Position numbers and translations under genes: made by a program. This document shows positions 46,422 through 57,371 of a stretch of 64,000 nt of DNA, one piece after another (the first letter of the stretch is position 1; each line of letters opens with the position of its first letter). Source of the DNA: Podocnemis expansa (Eukaryota > Chordata > Testudines > Podocnemididae); assembly GCA_007922195.1 (NCBI GenBank), contig ML682005.1:34334914-34398913 (forward strand), in the 5' to 3' direction. The notes beneath the pieces were generated by a model, which ran no database searches, was not told the origin of the DNA, and saw only the letters and a list, made by a program, of their open reading frames with translations.

Positions 46422-48082
46422 TTAAGCCCTGAAGCAATTTATTGCTTAATGGGCACTTTGTTTATTTCCTTTATCATCTCTGAAATGGAGTAGGAATTAT
46501 TGATAGAAGAAAAAGAAAGTGAATTTTATAATTAGAATCTCACAGGTAAGCTGCAAAAACTCAGAAAGTGTAAAAACTTCACATTCATTGTAGGAAATTA
46601 ATCTAAGGCAAACTATAAGACCAAAGTTAATGGTAGCTTCTTCACTGGCAATGTAAAATATGATGTCTAAATCTAAAACATGATTGCTTATGTTTACAAT
46701 ATCTGTTCTTAATACTTAGATTAATATCAGTCAGAAACTTGCAGAAACTGTTCCAGGTAGGTTCAGTATAACTGAACCACCAACTGGAGATGATTCTTAG
46801 CAGCTCTCTCAGATCAACACAAATACCATGGCTCTCAGTTTCAGCAAGCATCATGCCAAACAGCATCAGGTAAGATGTTGCTGTGGTCTGGGGTACAAGA
46901 TGATCCTGGATGCTCTGGACTTACAGATATATCAAGAAGTCAGTTCACTGACACTCCCCCAAGTCAAATCCAAGGGAAGTCTTTCTGGATCTCCAGATCA
47001 ATGCTACAGACCAAAAGAAAGGTCATCAGCACTTGTCTAGGCCACTTGTCACATCTTAAACAAAGACCTGATTGAAAATACACTGAACAAAGTCTTGGGA
47101 TGCTGTTTTCCCTATAAACAATATACTGCACTCTGTCATGTTCAGACAAAACAGGGAAAGTATGGATATTTCCCCCTCAAATGGAAAAAAAAACAAAAAC
47201 CAAAGAATCACCAAATTCTGACTCTGATAATATAATGCATCTTGAACAACTGTCCCATTTTATTTTTAGATTGGTAGTATAAAGGAGATCCATCTAGTCA
47301 CCACAGAAGCATTAGAATGGCTTTTCAATCCTAAAATTAATTTATAACCCTAGTCTACTGCTTTTCAAAAATCATGAAAAAGGAAAATACACTTGAAAAA
47401 TGGTAGATGAGATGTTATTGTTCAGTGATTTTCAACATAAAACAGGACATAATTAATTATAACAAGAATCACATTTAAAATAATCATAGATATAGTTCCA
47501 AGTTTAAATCTACATACAGTATATACTATTGGACTTTTTTATTTAATATTAATAATATAAAGAAAGAAAGACAACATATTTAAATTCTCATTTGCAGTGA
47601 CTGGATAAGCTACCATTGATGTGATAGTCAAAATGAAGGAGGAATTATTTCTTCTATCAGAGCCTGAAAAATCCCCTTTATGCCTATTTATGCCCAAGCA
47701 CAATAATGGCACTTTCCATAAATACAGAGATCTAGTGTGAAGAATGCTGCTTTGTATCTGTTTGCTGTGCAAGAAAACCAGAAGCCCAAACATGAAAATA
47801 GCGATAGCAGAATTTGATACTTTTATATATTTTGAAAGATAATAGCAATGCTTCTTTAAGTGTTTTAAAAAGAAATAATCAATTAAAATTTTACAGTTAT
47901 GCAACATTATGACTCTTACATATACATTTTCATAATTGCAGGAAATTATGGAGGCAGTCAGGCAAAGAAGACAGTCAGAGAGTCAGACAATTATTTAATG
48001 AGAGAAGCTGTTGAGATTCAAAAAGTTAAAACTTTATAAGCATTAAAAACAAGTTGTCAACATCATAGAAAATAACATAAAT
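46422..48082. other. Gene-free stretch
   Basis: AT-rich DNA. Frames up to 122 residues (47539-47907, - strand) are low-complexity and unrecognised. Confidence 0.5.
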
Positions 48083-49270
48083 ATCAGAGAATCATAGGAT
48101 ATTAGTGCTGGAAGGGACCTCATGAGATCATCTAATACACCCCGCTGCTAAAAGCAGGACTACTCCCACTAAATCATCCCAGCCAGGGTTTTGTCTAATG
48201 GGGTCTTAGGTGTTTCCAAAATGGAGATTCCACCACTTCCCTAGGCAACCCATTCCAGTGCTTCACCACCCTCCCAGTGAAAACATTTTTCCTAATATCC
48301 AACCTAGATCTCCCCAGGTGCAGCTTGAAACCATTGCTCCTTGTTCTGTCCTCTGTCACCACTTAGAGTAGCCTAGCTCCCTCCTCTTTGGAGCATCCCT
48401 TTAAATAGCTGAAGGTTGCTATGAAATCCTCCCTCAGTCTTCTCTTCTAGAGACTCAATAAGCCTAATTTCTTCAGTCTCTCCTCGTAAGTCACGTGTCC
48501 CAAACACCTAATCATTCCTGTTGCCCTCTGCTGGGCTCTTTGTAATTTATCAACATCCTTTCTATAGTGGGGAACCCAAAACTGGACACAATATTCCAGA
48601 TGTAGCCTCACCAGTGCTGAATACAGAGCAAAAATCACATCCCTCAACTTGCTGGTAACACCCCTACTGATGGAGCCCAGTATGCCATTGGCCTTTTTGG
48701 TAACAAGGGAACCCTGTTAATTCATATCCAGCTTCTCATCCAACATAACTCCCAGGTTCTTTTCCACAGAGCTACTTTTTGCTGGTCAGTCCCCAGCCTA
48801 TAGCTATACTTGGTATTTTTCCATCCTAAGTGCAGGATTTTAGGCTTGTCCTTGTTGAACCCCATGGGATTTCATTTAGCCAAATGCTCCAATTTGTCTA
48901 GGTGTCCCTGAATCTATCCCTACCTTCCAGCGTATCTATCATTTCCCCCAGCTTGATGTCATCTGCACACTTACAGAGTATGCAATCTGTCACATCATCC
49001 AGATCATTAATGAATATGTTGAACAAAATTGGCCCCAGGATCAACCCCTGGGGCACTACACTTGTTACTGTTTGCCATCTAGACACTGAGCCATTGATCC
49101 CTACCCTCTGAGCCTGATGTTCTAGCCAGCTTTCTATTCACCATACAGTCCATTCATCCAAACCATACTTTCTTAACTTTCTGACAAGAATGCTGTTGGA
49201 AACCATATGAAAAGCTTTGCTAAAGTCAGGGTATATCATGTTCATGGCTACTCCTGCATCCACAAAGCCA
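48083..49270 (-). mobile_element. CR1 LINE, 3' 1.2 kb, - strand
   Basis: The 3' end lies at about 48083 (antisense AGAATCATAGGATATTAGTG then CTGGAAGGGACC). Going up the + strand it covers the 3' UTR, the ORF2 C-terminus ([20 protein letters not shown] near 48540-48600) and reverse transcriptase motifs: CADD at 48958-48969, VVPQG / [13 protein letters not shown] near 49000-49060, and IYPDFSKAF near 49200-49240 (motif A Asp kept). It is 5'-truncated within PGFVDAG at about 49270. There the sequence switches directly into another CR1 in the opposite orientation. Stops and frameshifts make it a dead copy. Confidence 0.9.
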
Positions 49271-50226
49271 GGGTCCTGGGGCCACTTCTGTTCAATATTT
49301 TCATTAAGGATCTGGACAATGGGATTGATTGCACACTCAGCAAGTTTGTGAATGACACCAAGCTGGGGGGAACAGTAAACACACTGGAGGGCAGGGAGAA
49401 GATTCAGGAAGACCTTGACAAATTGGAGCAGTAGGCCAATAAGAAATCTCATGAGGTTCAACAAGGACAAGTGCAAAGTCCTGCACTTGGGACAGAAAAA
49501 CCCCATGCACTGCTACAGGCTGGGGAGCAATCAGCTAACTAGCAGCACCATAGAAAAGGACCTGGGGGTCCTGGTGGATGGGAAGCTGGATATGAGTCAG
49601 CAGTGTGCTCCTGCTGTCAAAAAGGCCAACGGCATACTGGGCTGTATCAGATTAAGCATTGCCAGCAGATCAAGGGATGTGATCATTCCCCTCAGCACTG
49701 GTGAGGCCGCATCTGGAATACCGTGTTCGGTTTTGGGCTCCCCACTACAAAAAGGACATGGACAAATTAGAAAGAGTCCAGCGGAGGGCAACAAAAATGA
49801 TCAGGGGGCTGGAGCACAAGCCATATGAAGAAAGACTGAAGGAAGTAGGCTTATTTAGTCTTCAGACGAGAAGACTGAGGGGGGATTTGATAGCAACCTT
49901 CAACTACCTGAAGGGGTGCTCCAAGGAGGATGGAGCTCGGCTGTTCTCTAGCAACAGAGGACAGAACAAGGAGCAATGGTTTCAAGTTGCAGCTGGGGAG
50001 GTCGAGGCTGGATATTAGGAAAAACTTTCTTACAAAGAGGGTGGCAAAGCATTGGAAAGGGCTACCTAGGGAGTTGGTGGAATCTCTGTCTTTGGAGATG
50101 TTTAAGGCCCCGGGTGGATAAAACTCTAGCTGGAATAATTTAGTGGGAGTCGTCCTGCTTTTTTTGGCGGGGGTTTGGACTAGATGACCTCATGAGGTCC
50201 CTTCCAGCCCTATGATTCTATGATTC
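49271..50226 (+). mobile_element. CR1 LINE, 3' 0.96 kb, + strand
   Basis: It begins in reverse transcriptase at VLGPLLFNIFIKDLDNG (about 49272), then FVND (49345-49356) at the position of the catalytic F/YADD box. A C-terminal part follows ([28 protein letters not shown] near 49710-49770; [15 protein letters not shown] near 49874). It ends with the canonical 3' end CCAGCCCTATGATTCTATGA then TTCA. 5'-truncated. Open frames of 105-137 residues overlap in different frames, showing frameshifts. With the - strand copy at 48083-49270 it forms a 5'-to-5' inverted pair. Confidence 0.92.
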
Positions 50227-52310
50227 ATTGTCTCTATCACATCTTTGGCATTCTTACCTGAACAGGATGACTCTTGTGCTCATATGAATAAGAGTCCTTG
50301 TGGGCATAAGGTTCTATATGGAAGCAGATCTCATTGCAAGACCAAAGAATTTTAAACAGTTAAGGGAGACAAGAATAGATCAATTTAATGTAAATGAGAG
50401 AAGCTTGATTAGCACTTGGAGTGCATTTGGTTACTTGATTGGAGACTTTAAATGATAGTCTTCAGCTGAGTAAAACTAGTTTCAGTTGTCAAAACCATTT
50501 TTAATTATTCTTTATGAAATGAGTGGCAGAGTGGACAGACTTAGAAAGGACCAACATTTGCTTTAGTCTTTCTCTCACTCTTAACACATTCATAAAACCT
50601 CTATTACCTTTTGTTTCGGTGGGGCTAATTCCTGTTGTCAGCCATCTGGGGTCCAGTCATCCTAACCACTAGGAGCCTCAGACAGGTAGCTAACTGTCTC
50701 AGGCTCTTGCCTGAAACCAGGCTTCTTTCATTGAGAAAGCAGCAGGGTCCAGCTCTCTTTCCTGGTCAGGTCAGGAGTCTTCCTTTTAAACTCCTTATTC
50801 TTTTCTGACAACTACTTCATTTATCATGGGATGAGGCAGTTGTGTCCCCTGTCCTTTATTAACCCACCCCTGCAAATGTGGGGTTTATCTGACTCCTTCA
50901 TACACAAGCATGGACTGATTGGGGAGATGTAAAAAACACTCTTTACCCAGGCCATCAAATCTAGAAGGAGGTGGGGGAACACATCTAGTGAACAATTATT
51001 GACCCTGTCCCTAATTTTTGGAGGGACAAGCCCAGGATCACATTCCTTTGTCTCCTCTCTTTTCGTGCCCCTATGCCCCCTTCCCTATCTCTTCCCACCA
51101 AATCTTGGGGTTTCCCTAAAGTGAAAAGAGAAAATTAATAGGGACCACTCCCATCATATATATATTATCATAAAGATAAATTCACACTTTAAAATCATAC
51201 AGCCTATAGTACAGTGATTCAGCTTAATGCAAAATTAGATTGGTGCCTGAACACTGAATAATTTATGAGTGGGTTAGCTAAATATATTTACATTTTGTGC
51301 TATATTTTGAAAATCTGTGTTAAAGTTTGGTTCTGGAGTTTGTCTTTTTTTAAAATGCCTTTTTCCCAGTGCATTCAGAACATTAACTTTTTTGAACAAA
51401 TTGGCAATTAAAAGTTACCTTGTATGCTATAATTTCTAAATGTAATTTATTTTTAAATGCATAAAATAGGGATGTATTGTAGACAATATACACCGAATAA
51501 GAGCACATAACTTTGCTACTCATAAAGAAAACAACTGTATTCTTTTTAGCTAGCTATCTGAAACAGACGCATAATTCCCAAAATTCCAGTTCAGTATGTT
51601 TTATGTAGAATTTCATTAGCGCTTCCTGAGGAACACTGGAAGTGTTGGGGTGGGCAACATTTAAAAAGCATTTAAATTCCATTTGCAAAAGTGAACCTAA
51701 GTCTTCCTGAATTTCAGTGCAACTTGGACACTTCAGTGCCTAAATCACTTCTGAAAATGGAGCTTAAGCTTGTAAGTCATTTAGGTGTTCTGGAAAACTT
51801 CAGTCTCTTGCATTCAGACCTAGCAGAGGTGCTGAATGCCTGATCTACTTGCTGTATTGATATGAACACTCATATATTTTGCAGAATCTATACAGGTTTT
51901 TTCTTCCATTAAAGAAGGCAAAAAAATATCCCTCATAAGAGAAAATCTTCCTAATGGAGTCTACAGACAACCTGAAACAGTGATTCAAAAGGCATGAACT
52001 CCTTCATTCTCCATTCATATCTTAGGGATGTGACGTTGCTGAGATTACACTCTGCACAGCTGAACAGCTGTGGCCTTTTTATTTATTTTTTTTAAATCAG
52101 GGCTGTCTCTTCCACTGCTTGACTTTGAGAGCAATGACTCCTGGCCTGTTCTCACACAGCATCCCCTGTAAGTTATCCTCAGCTATACTGCAATTGTACT
52201 TCAGCCAACCAGTCAGTTATCCTGCAAAATCTTGAATTATACTGCAGAGGAACATCCTCAAATTCCCAATCCCAGACTTTCCCTCATGAATGTGAGTCAT
52301 GTACTGGCCA
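50227..52310. other. Gene-free stretch
   Basis: No supported gene. 50630-51120 is less AT-rich without recognised motifs. Around 51640-51800 phrases such as TTCAGTGCCTAAATCACTTC and TGAAAATGGAGC resemble the old palindromic amniote repeat type seen at 25363. Confidence 0.45.
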
Positions 52311-52899
52311 GTACCCTCCTAGTAAGAAAGGTTTTCCTAATATCCAACCTCAACTTCCCCAGCTGCAACTTGAAACCATTGCTCCTTGTTCTGTCCTCTG
52401 TTACTACAGAGAACAGCTGAGCCTCCTTGGAGCATCCCTTCAAGTAGTTCAAGTTTGCTATTAAATCCCCCCTCAGTCTTCTTTTCTGCAGGCTAAATAA
52501 GCCTAGTTCCTTCAGTCTTTCTTCATAGGTCTTGTGCTCCAGCCCTTAACCATTTTTGTCGCCCTCTGCTGGACTCTTTCTAATTCGTCCATATCCTTTT
52601 TGTAGTGGGGAGCCCAAAACTGGACACAGTACTCCAGATGCGGCCTCCCAAGTGCCGAATAGAGGGGAACGATCAAATCCCTCAGTCTGTTGACAACAGT
52701 CCTATTGGTGCAGCCCAGTATGCCATTGGCCTTTTTGGACGCAAGAGCACACTGCTGACTCATATCCAGCTTCCTATCCACCATCACACCCAGGTCCTTT
52801 TTCTACAGTGCTGCTAGTTAGCTGATTGCTCCCCAGCCTGTAGCAGTGAATGGGCTTTTTCTGTCCCAAGTTCAGGACTTTGCACTTATCCTTGTTGAA

Positions 52900-54405
52900 C
52901 TTCATGAGATTTCTATTGGTCCACTGCTCCAATTAGTCTAGGTCTCCCTGAATCCTGTCCCTGCCCTACAGCGTGTCTACTCTTCCCCCAAGCTTGGTGT
53001 CATTTGCAAATTTACTGAATGTGCAATTTATCCCATCATCCTGATCATTAATAAAAATGTTGAACAGAACTGGCCCCTGGGGCACACCACTCATTCCTAG
53101 TTGCCAACTAGACATGGAGCCATTGATTCCTACTCACTGAAGCCATTGATCTAGCCATTTCTCTATCCACCTTATGGTTTATGCATCCAACCCATACTTC
53201 CTTAACTTGCTGACAAGAATGCTGTGGGAAACAGTATCAAAGTCTTGCTAATTCATAGAATCATAGGGTTGGAAGGGACCTCATGAGGTCATCTAGTCCA
53301 ACCCCCTGCCAAAAAAAGCAGGACCACTCCCGCTAAATTATTCCAGCTAGAGTTTTATCCATCCAGGCCTTAAATATCTCCAAAGATGGAGAATCTACGA
53401 TCTCACTAGGTAGCCCATTCCAATGCTTTACCACCCTCCTAGTAAGAAAGTTTTTCCTAATATCCAGCCTTGACCTTCCCAGCTGCAACTTGAAACCATT
53501 CCTCCTTGTTCTATCTTCTGTTACTACTGAGAACAGCCAAGCTCTGTCCTCCTTGGAGCATCCCTTCAAGTAGTTGAAGGTTTATATCAAATCCCCCCTC
53601 AGTCTTCTCTTCTGCAGACTAAACAAGCCTAGTTCCTTCAGTCATTCTTCATAGGGTTTGTGCTCCAGCCCCTTGATCATTTTTGTTGCCCTCCACTGGA
53701 CTTTTTCTAATTTGTCCACGAGATGAGGTATATCAAGTCAACAGCTCTTCCTGCATCCACAAACCCAGTCAGCTCATCATAGAAGGCAATGAGGTTGGTC
53801 AGGCATGATTTACCCTTGGTCAATCTGTGCTGACTGTTCCTCACCACTCTATTTTCTGCCGTGTTTCAGGATGGATTCTTTGAGAACCTGCTCTATGATA
53901 TTTCCAGGGATTGAGGTGAGGCTGACAGGTCTGTAATTCCCCAGATCCTCCTCCTTCCCTTTCTTGAAGATAGGCACTGTATTTGCCTTCTTCCAATCCT
54001 CCAGCACCTCCCCTGTTTGCAAAGAGTTTTCAAGGATAATGGCCAGTAGTACTGCTATCTCATCGGCCAACTCCCTCAGCACTTCCAGATGCACTTCGTT
54101 CAGCCCCATTGACTCGTACACATCAAGCTTCTTTAAGTAGTCCCTAACCGGTCCTTCCATCACCAAGGGCTTCTCTTCTTCTCTCCAATCTGCCATGCCC
54201 AGTGTAACGGGCTGGAAGCTGGCCCTCCCTGAGAAAACTGAAGAAAAGCATTGAGCACTTCAGCTTTTTCCTCATTCTCCATCATGAGGATATTTGCCCC
54301 ATTCAGTAAGGGACCTACATCATCCTTGATCCTCTTCTTTTTACTGACATACTTGTAGAACCCCTTCCTGTTATCCTTCACATCCCTTGCTAGCTGCAAC
54401 TCCAA
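52900..54405 (-). pseudogene. CR1 ORF2 linker and reverse transcriptase, broken by insertion
   Basis: This part would copy element RNA into DNA at the nicked target. On the - strand, 54405-54160 reads as the linker (MELQLARDVKDNRKGFYKY). 54196-53849 (115 residues) holds the reverse transcriptase start with VPIFKKGKEEDLGNYRPVSL. Then comes [11 protein letters not shown] (about 53760-53725), where motif A (normally xLDFSKAFD) is interrupted by the nested CR1. The rest of motif A resumes at about 53250. The catalytic box reads FAND at 52999-53010 instead of FADD. The C-terminal frame 52787-52512 contains [20 protein letters not shown]. Decayed, not functional. Confidence 0.85.
53251..53720 (-). 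mobile_element. Nested 5'-truncated CR1 inside the larger CR1
   Basis: A fresh-looking CR1 3' end (antisense ATTCATAGAATCATAGGGTT, GGAAGGGACC, TCATGAGGTCATCTAGTCCA) starts directly after CTTGCTA of the host element. It runs to about 53720 (TCTAATTTGTCCACG), after which host sequence resumes with AGATGAGGTATATCAAG. Deleting it restores the expected GCTAAAG...GTATATCA order of CR1 motif A. An intact 78-residue frame of the ORF2 C-terminus lies in it (53569-53333: [20 protein letters not shown]). It inserted in the same orientation as its host. Confidence 0.88.
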
Positions 54406-54789
54406 TTGTCCTTTGGCCTTTCTGATTTTACCTCTACAGTCCTAAGCAATATCTTTATATGCCTCCTTAGTCATCTGTCCAAGCTTCCACTTCCTGTAAG
54501 CTTCCTTTTTATGATTTAGCTGAATCCAGAGTTCTCTGTTAAGCCATGCTGGGTGCCTTCCACATTTGCTGTTCTTTCTGCTCATCTGAATGGTATCTTC
54601 CTGTGCCCTTAGCAGGGTTTCTTTAAAATACAGTCAGGTCTTTTGGATGCCTTTCCAAATTCAGATCAGCCTCCCAAGGGGTCCTTGCATCTGTTCCCTA
54701 AGAAGGCCAAAATCTGCTTTTCTGAAGTCCAGGGTCTGCGTTTTGCTTCTTTCCTTTTTTCCATTAATCAGAATCTTCAACTCTACCAT

Positions 54790-55510
54790 CTCATGGTCAC
54801 TGCTGCCCAGGTTCCCATTCACTTCTACTTCCCTAATCAATTCTTCTCTGTTTGTGAGCAGCAGGTCAAGAGTTGAAAGTCCCCTAGTTGGTTCCTCCAG
54901 TGCTTATACTAGGAATTTGTCCTCAACACTCTCCAAAAACTTCCTGGGTTGCCTGTACACTGCTGTATTGGTCTCCCAGCAGATGTGAGGGTAACTGAAT
55001 TTCCCCATGAGAACCAGGACCAGGGATCTAGAAACTGCTTAGTTGTCCATAGAATGCCTCATCCACTTCCTCCTTCTGGCCTGGAGGTCTATAGCAGACA
55101 CCCACCACGGCATCCCCCCTGTTGCCCTCCCCTCTAAACTTAACTCACAGACTTTCAACTGGCTTGTTTTGACTTCCATAATGGAGCTCTGAGCAGTCAT
55201 AGTGCTCTTTTATATATAGCACTACTCCTCCCCCTCTTCTTCCCTGCCTGTCCTTCCTGAACAATGCATACCCATCCATGTCAGAGCTCCAGTCATGCAA
55301 GCTATCCCACCATGTCTCTGTTATTCCAATTATATCATAGCTCCTCGCCTGTGCCAGTACTACCAATTTTTCCTGCTTGTTTCCAAGGCTACTTGCATTT
55401 GTATACAGGAACCTAAGATACTGGGCCAATTGCCCTATTTTCCCCTGTCGATTTTCAGTTCTTTTGCATTTACCTCCTCGCATTTTCTCCCAGTGTTGTT
55501 CTCCTCCACT
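54790..55510 (-). pseudogene. CR1 ORF2 endonuclease domain, broken
   Basis: An APE-type endonuclease that nicks target DNA for priming. The N-terminal part lies at the end of the 263-residue frame 55936-55145: LRFLYTNASSLGNKQEKL near residue 164 and DIIGITETWWD near residue 191, with the metal-binding Glu at about residue 197. Also present are GGGVVLYIKEHYDCSELHY, then a stop at 55145, then GVCYRPPGQKEEVDE in another stretch. The C-terminal GSSDHEMVE near 54800-54825 keeps the catalytic Asp-His pair that the + strand copy at 14082 has lost. Several stops lie between. Confidence 0.82.
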
Positions 55511-55689
55511 CACCTCAGGTATTAGGGCTTCATTAGGACACCTAAGACAATTATTTAATTCCCCCCCCCAAAAGTTCCAATTACCCTCTCTTTTATTCTT
55601 GTGTTTCGGTCCTGGCACTCTCAAGCTCCATCCCTTCCTCCAGGTCTCCCACATTGTCACTTGCCTGTGGGCTTTGGTCTCCTTCCCCC

Positions 55690-56762
55690 CTTCAAATCCC
55701 CAGTTTAAAGCCCTCCTCACTAGGTTACTCAGTATGCATCTGAATGTGCTCTTCCCTTTCCTCAACAGATGGAGTCCATCTCTTCCTAGCAGTCCTTCTT
55801 CCTGGAACAGTACCCCATGCTTGAGGAAGCCAAAGCACTCCTGACGACACCATCTTCTCAGCGAGGCATTGACATCCAGGATGCATCTCTCTCTGTTCAG
55901 GCCCCTACCATTGACCGGAAGGATCGAGGAGAACACCCCTGTGCTCCAAACTCCTTCACCTCTGCTCCCAGAGCCCTGTAGTCACTTTTGATCTGCTGAG
56001 AATCACTTCTCACAGTATCATTGGTTCCCACATGGATGACTAGCATAGGGTTGTAGTCAGAGTGGCAGATACTTGACAATCCCTCCATAACGTCTCAGAT
56101 ATGGGCACCTGGCAGGTAGCATACCTCCTGAGAGGCCTTGTCAGGGAGACAGATGGGTGCCTCTGTCCCGCTCAGAAGTGAGTCCCCAACCAGCACAAAC
56201 CTACGTTTCCTCCTGGATATGGTAGATGTGATCCTCACAGCCTCGGAGGTGAATAGTGTCTCCTCTTTCACCTCATTCATCATCTCAAGCACCATGTAAC
56301 AGTTCTTCACCACAACAGAGGGTGGATGGGAGCAGGGGTGGAGCACTGTCTGCTGCCAGAGGTTACCAGCTGCCAGTGTCCTCCCTGTCTCATAGGCATC
56401 CCATCCTTCTCCAGTGGTGCAGCAGCAGTCTTTGGCACCTGGATAGTGTCCTCCTCCTTGCATCTCTCCTTGTGGATGCTATCGAGGAACTTCTCCAGGG
56501 TATAGATATTCCTGAGCCTAGACACCTCCTCCTGTAATTCTCCCACCTGCCTCATGAGAGATTCCACCAGAAGACACCTGTCACATTGATTCATCTCCCC
56601 AGCCTGATTCTCTGAGAGAGAGAAATCCAGGTGACAGTCACTGCAAGTCCACACTAGGATCTGGGTAGAGATATCCGTGCTCAGGATGACTGTCTGGCTA
56701 CAGGCACAGGTGGAGGAGACAGAAGGGGTGCTGGCACAAGCAGTGCGGCTCCTCTTCAGCAT
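55690..56762 (-). pseudogene. CR1 ORF1 with zinc-finger, coiled-coil and esterase regions, broken
   Basis: The start at 56762 (MLKRSRTACAST) aligns with the ATG at 14150 of the other copy. Frame 56762-56307 holds the Cys-rich segment (WTCSDCHLDFSL, later CDRC) and the coiled-coil-like QVGELQEEVSRLRNIYTLEK. Frame 56463-56095 holds esterase block I, FVLVGDSLLSG, with the GDS nucleophile motif intact. After a TGA (ATCTGAGAC, also present in the other copy) frame 56088-55897 holds LVIHVGTNDT (block III). The frame starting at 55936 holds GRDGLHLLRKG with the catalytic Asp-His pair. All three SGNH blocks survive, but two frameshifts and one stop separate them. Confidence 0.85.
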
Positions 56763-57238
56763 CGTGGCCTCACCAACTCCTCCCCAAACTCCCTCTCACA
56801 CTCTCCTGTTTGCAGTCGTCTGGTCACTCAGCCACCAACTTTTAAGGCCTTCTTCTCTCTAGGTCAGCCCTTGCTCCTCGTTAAGCACACAGGGGAAGGA
56901 TGATCACAAAGCTGAGTGAAGCTGATGATCAAAGGTGAGCAGGGAACAATAGTACAAGCAGCCCCCAGACAATCATACAATCACAGTCCCAATTCCCACA
57001 GTAACTGACAACTAACAGAAATCACTTGCAGGAAAAGAGACAAACACAGTCAGCAATTCACTCACCCAGACTTTGCTCTCTCCCTTGCTTCTTCAGCTAG
57101 AGCATCACCTTCACCTCCTTCTCTGGGCTTCACTAACTCTTTCCCTCTCAAACTCCCCCGCTTTCAGTCCCCCTGTCTGCAAACTTCCCCTGGTCACTCA
57201 GCCACTGGCTTTTAAGGCCTTGTCTGCCTAGGTTAGCC

Positions 57239-57371
57239 TTCCATATGTTTCTCTGGAGGCTAAAAACGATCTGAGAACAAGTTCCTTAGAGCTGTTCCAA
57301 AGTTCCTGAAAACCATCCCTGAGTGATCAGTGGTATAGAAGATATACAATTTTGCTTCCAGTATGGCAAAA
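57239..57371 (+). repeat. Duplicated segment, copy 1, next to the CR1 5' end
   Basis: Starts TTCCATATGTTTCTCTGGAG and ends TTTTGCTTCCAGTATGGCA. It is a direct repeat of 58590-58741, about nine positions in ten identical by eye. Copy 1 lacks about 18 bp (CCCTTGATGACTTTGCT-like) that copy 2 has between AGAGCT and GTTCC. Its left edge coincides with the end of CR1 similarity. Confidence 0.85.

Larger units (their letters stand above)
52311..57238 (-). mobile_element. Near full-length CR1 LINE, split by a nested CR1
   Basis: Read on the - strand from 57238 to 52311 it shows, in order, a 5' leader with repeated units, ORF1 from the ATG at 56762, the ORF1 esterase blocks, the ORF2 endonuclease, the linker, reverse transcriptase and the C-terminal region. 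A foreign 470-bp CR1 piece (53251-53720) interrupts it. Without that piece the element is about 4.46 kb, close to the usual full length of CR1. The final 3' tail (roughly 200 bp) is absent: similarity stops at 52311. Full-length CR1 copies are uncommon because most are 5'-truncated, so this is the best guide to the family in the window. It is inactive, with several stops and frameshifts in both frames. Confidence 0.88.

Noticed and set aside
48083..50226. Twin-priming inversion of a single CR1
   Set aside because: Both arms keep their own 3' end, which twin priming of one element does not produce.
54590..55844. + strand frames of 132 and 155 residues
   Set aside because: They are antisense shadows of the - strand CR1 ORF1 and ORF2.
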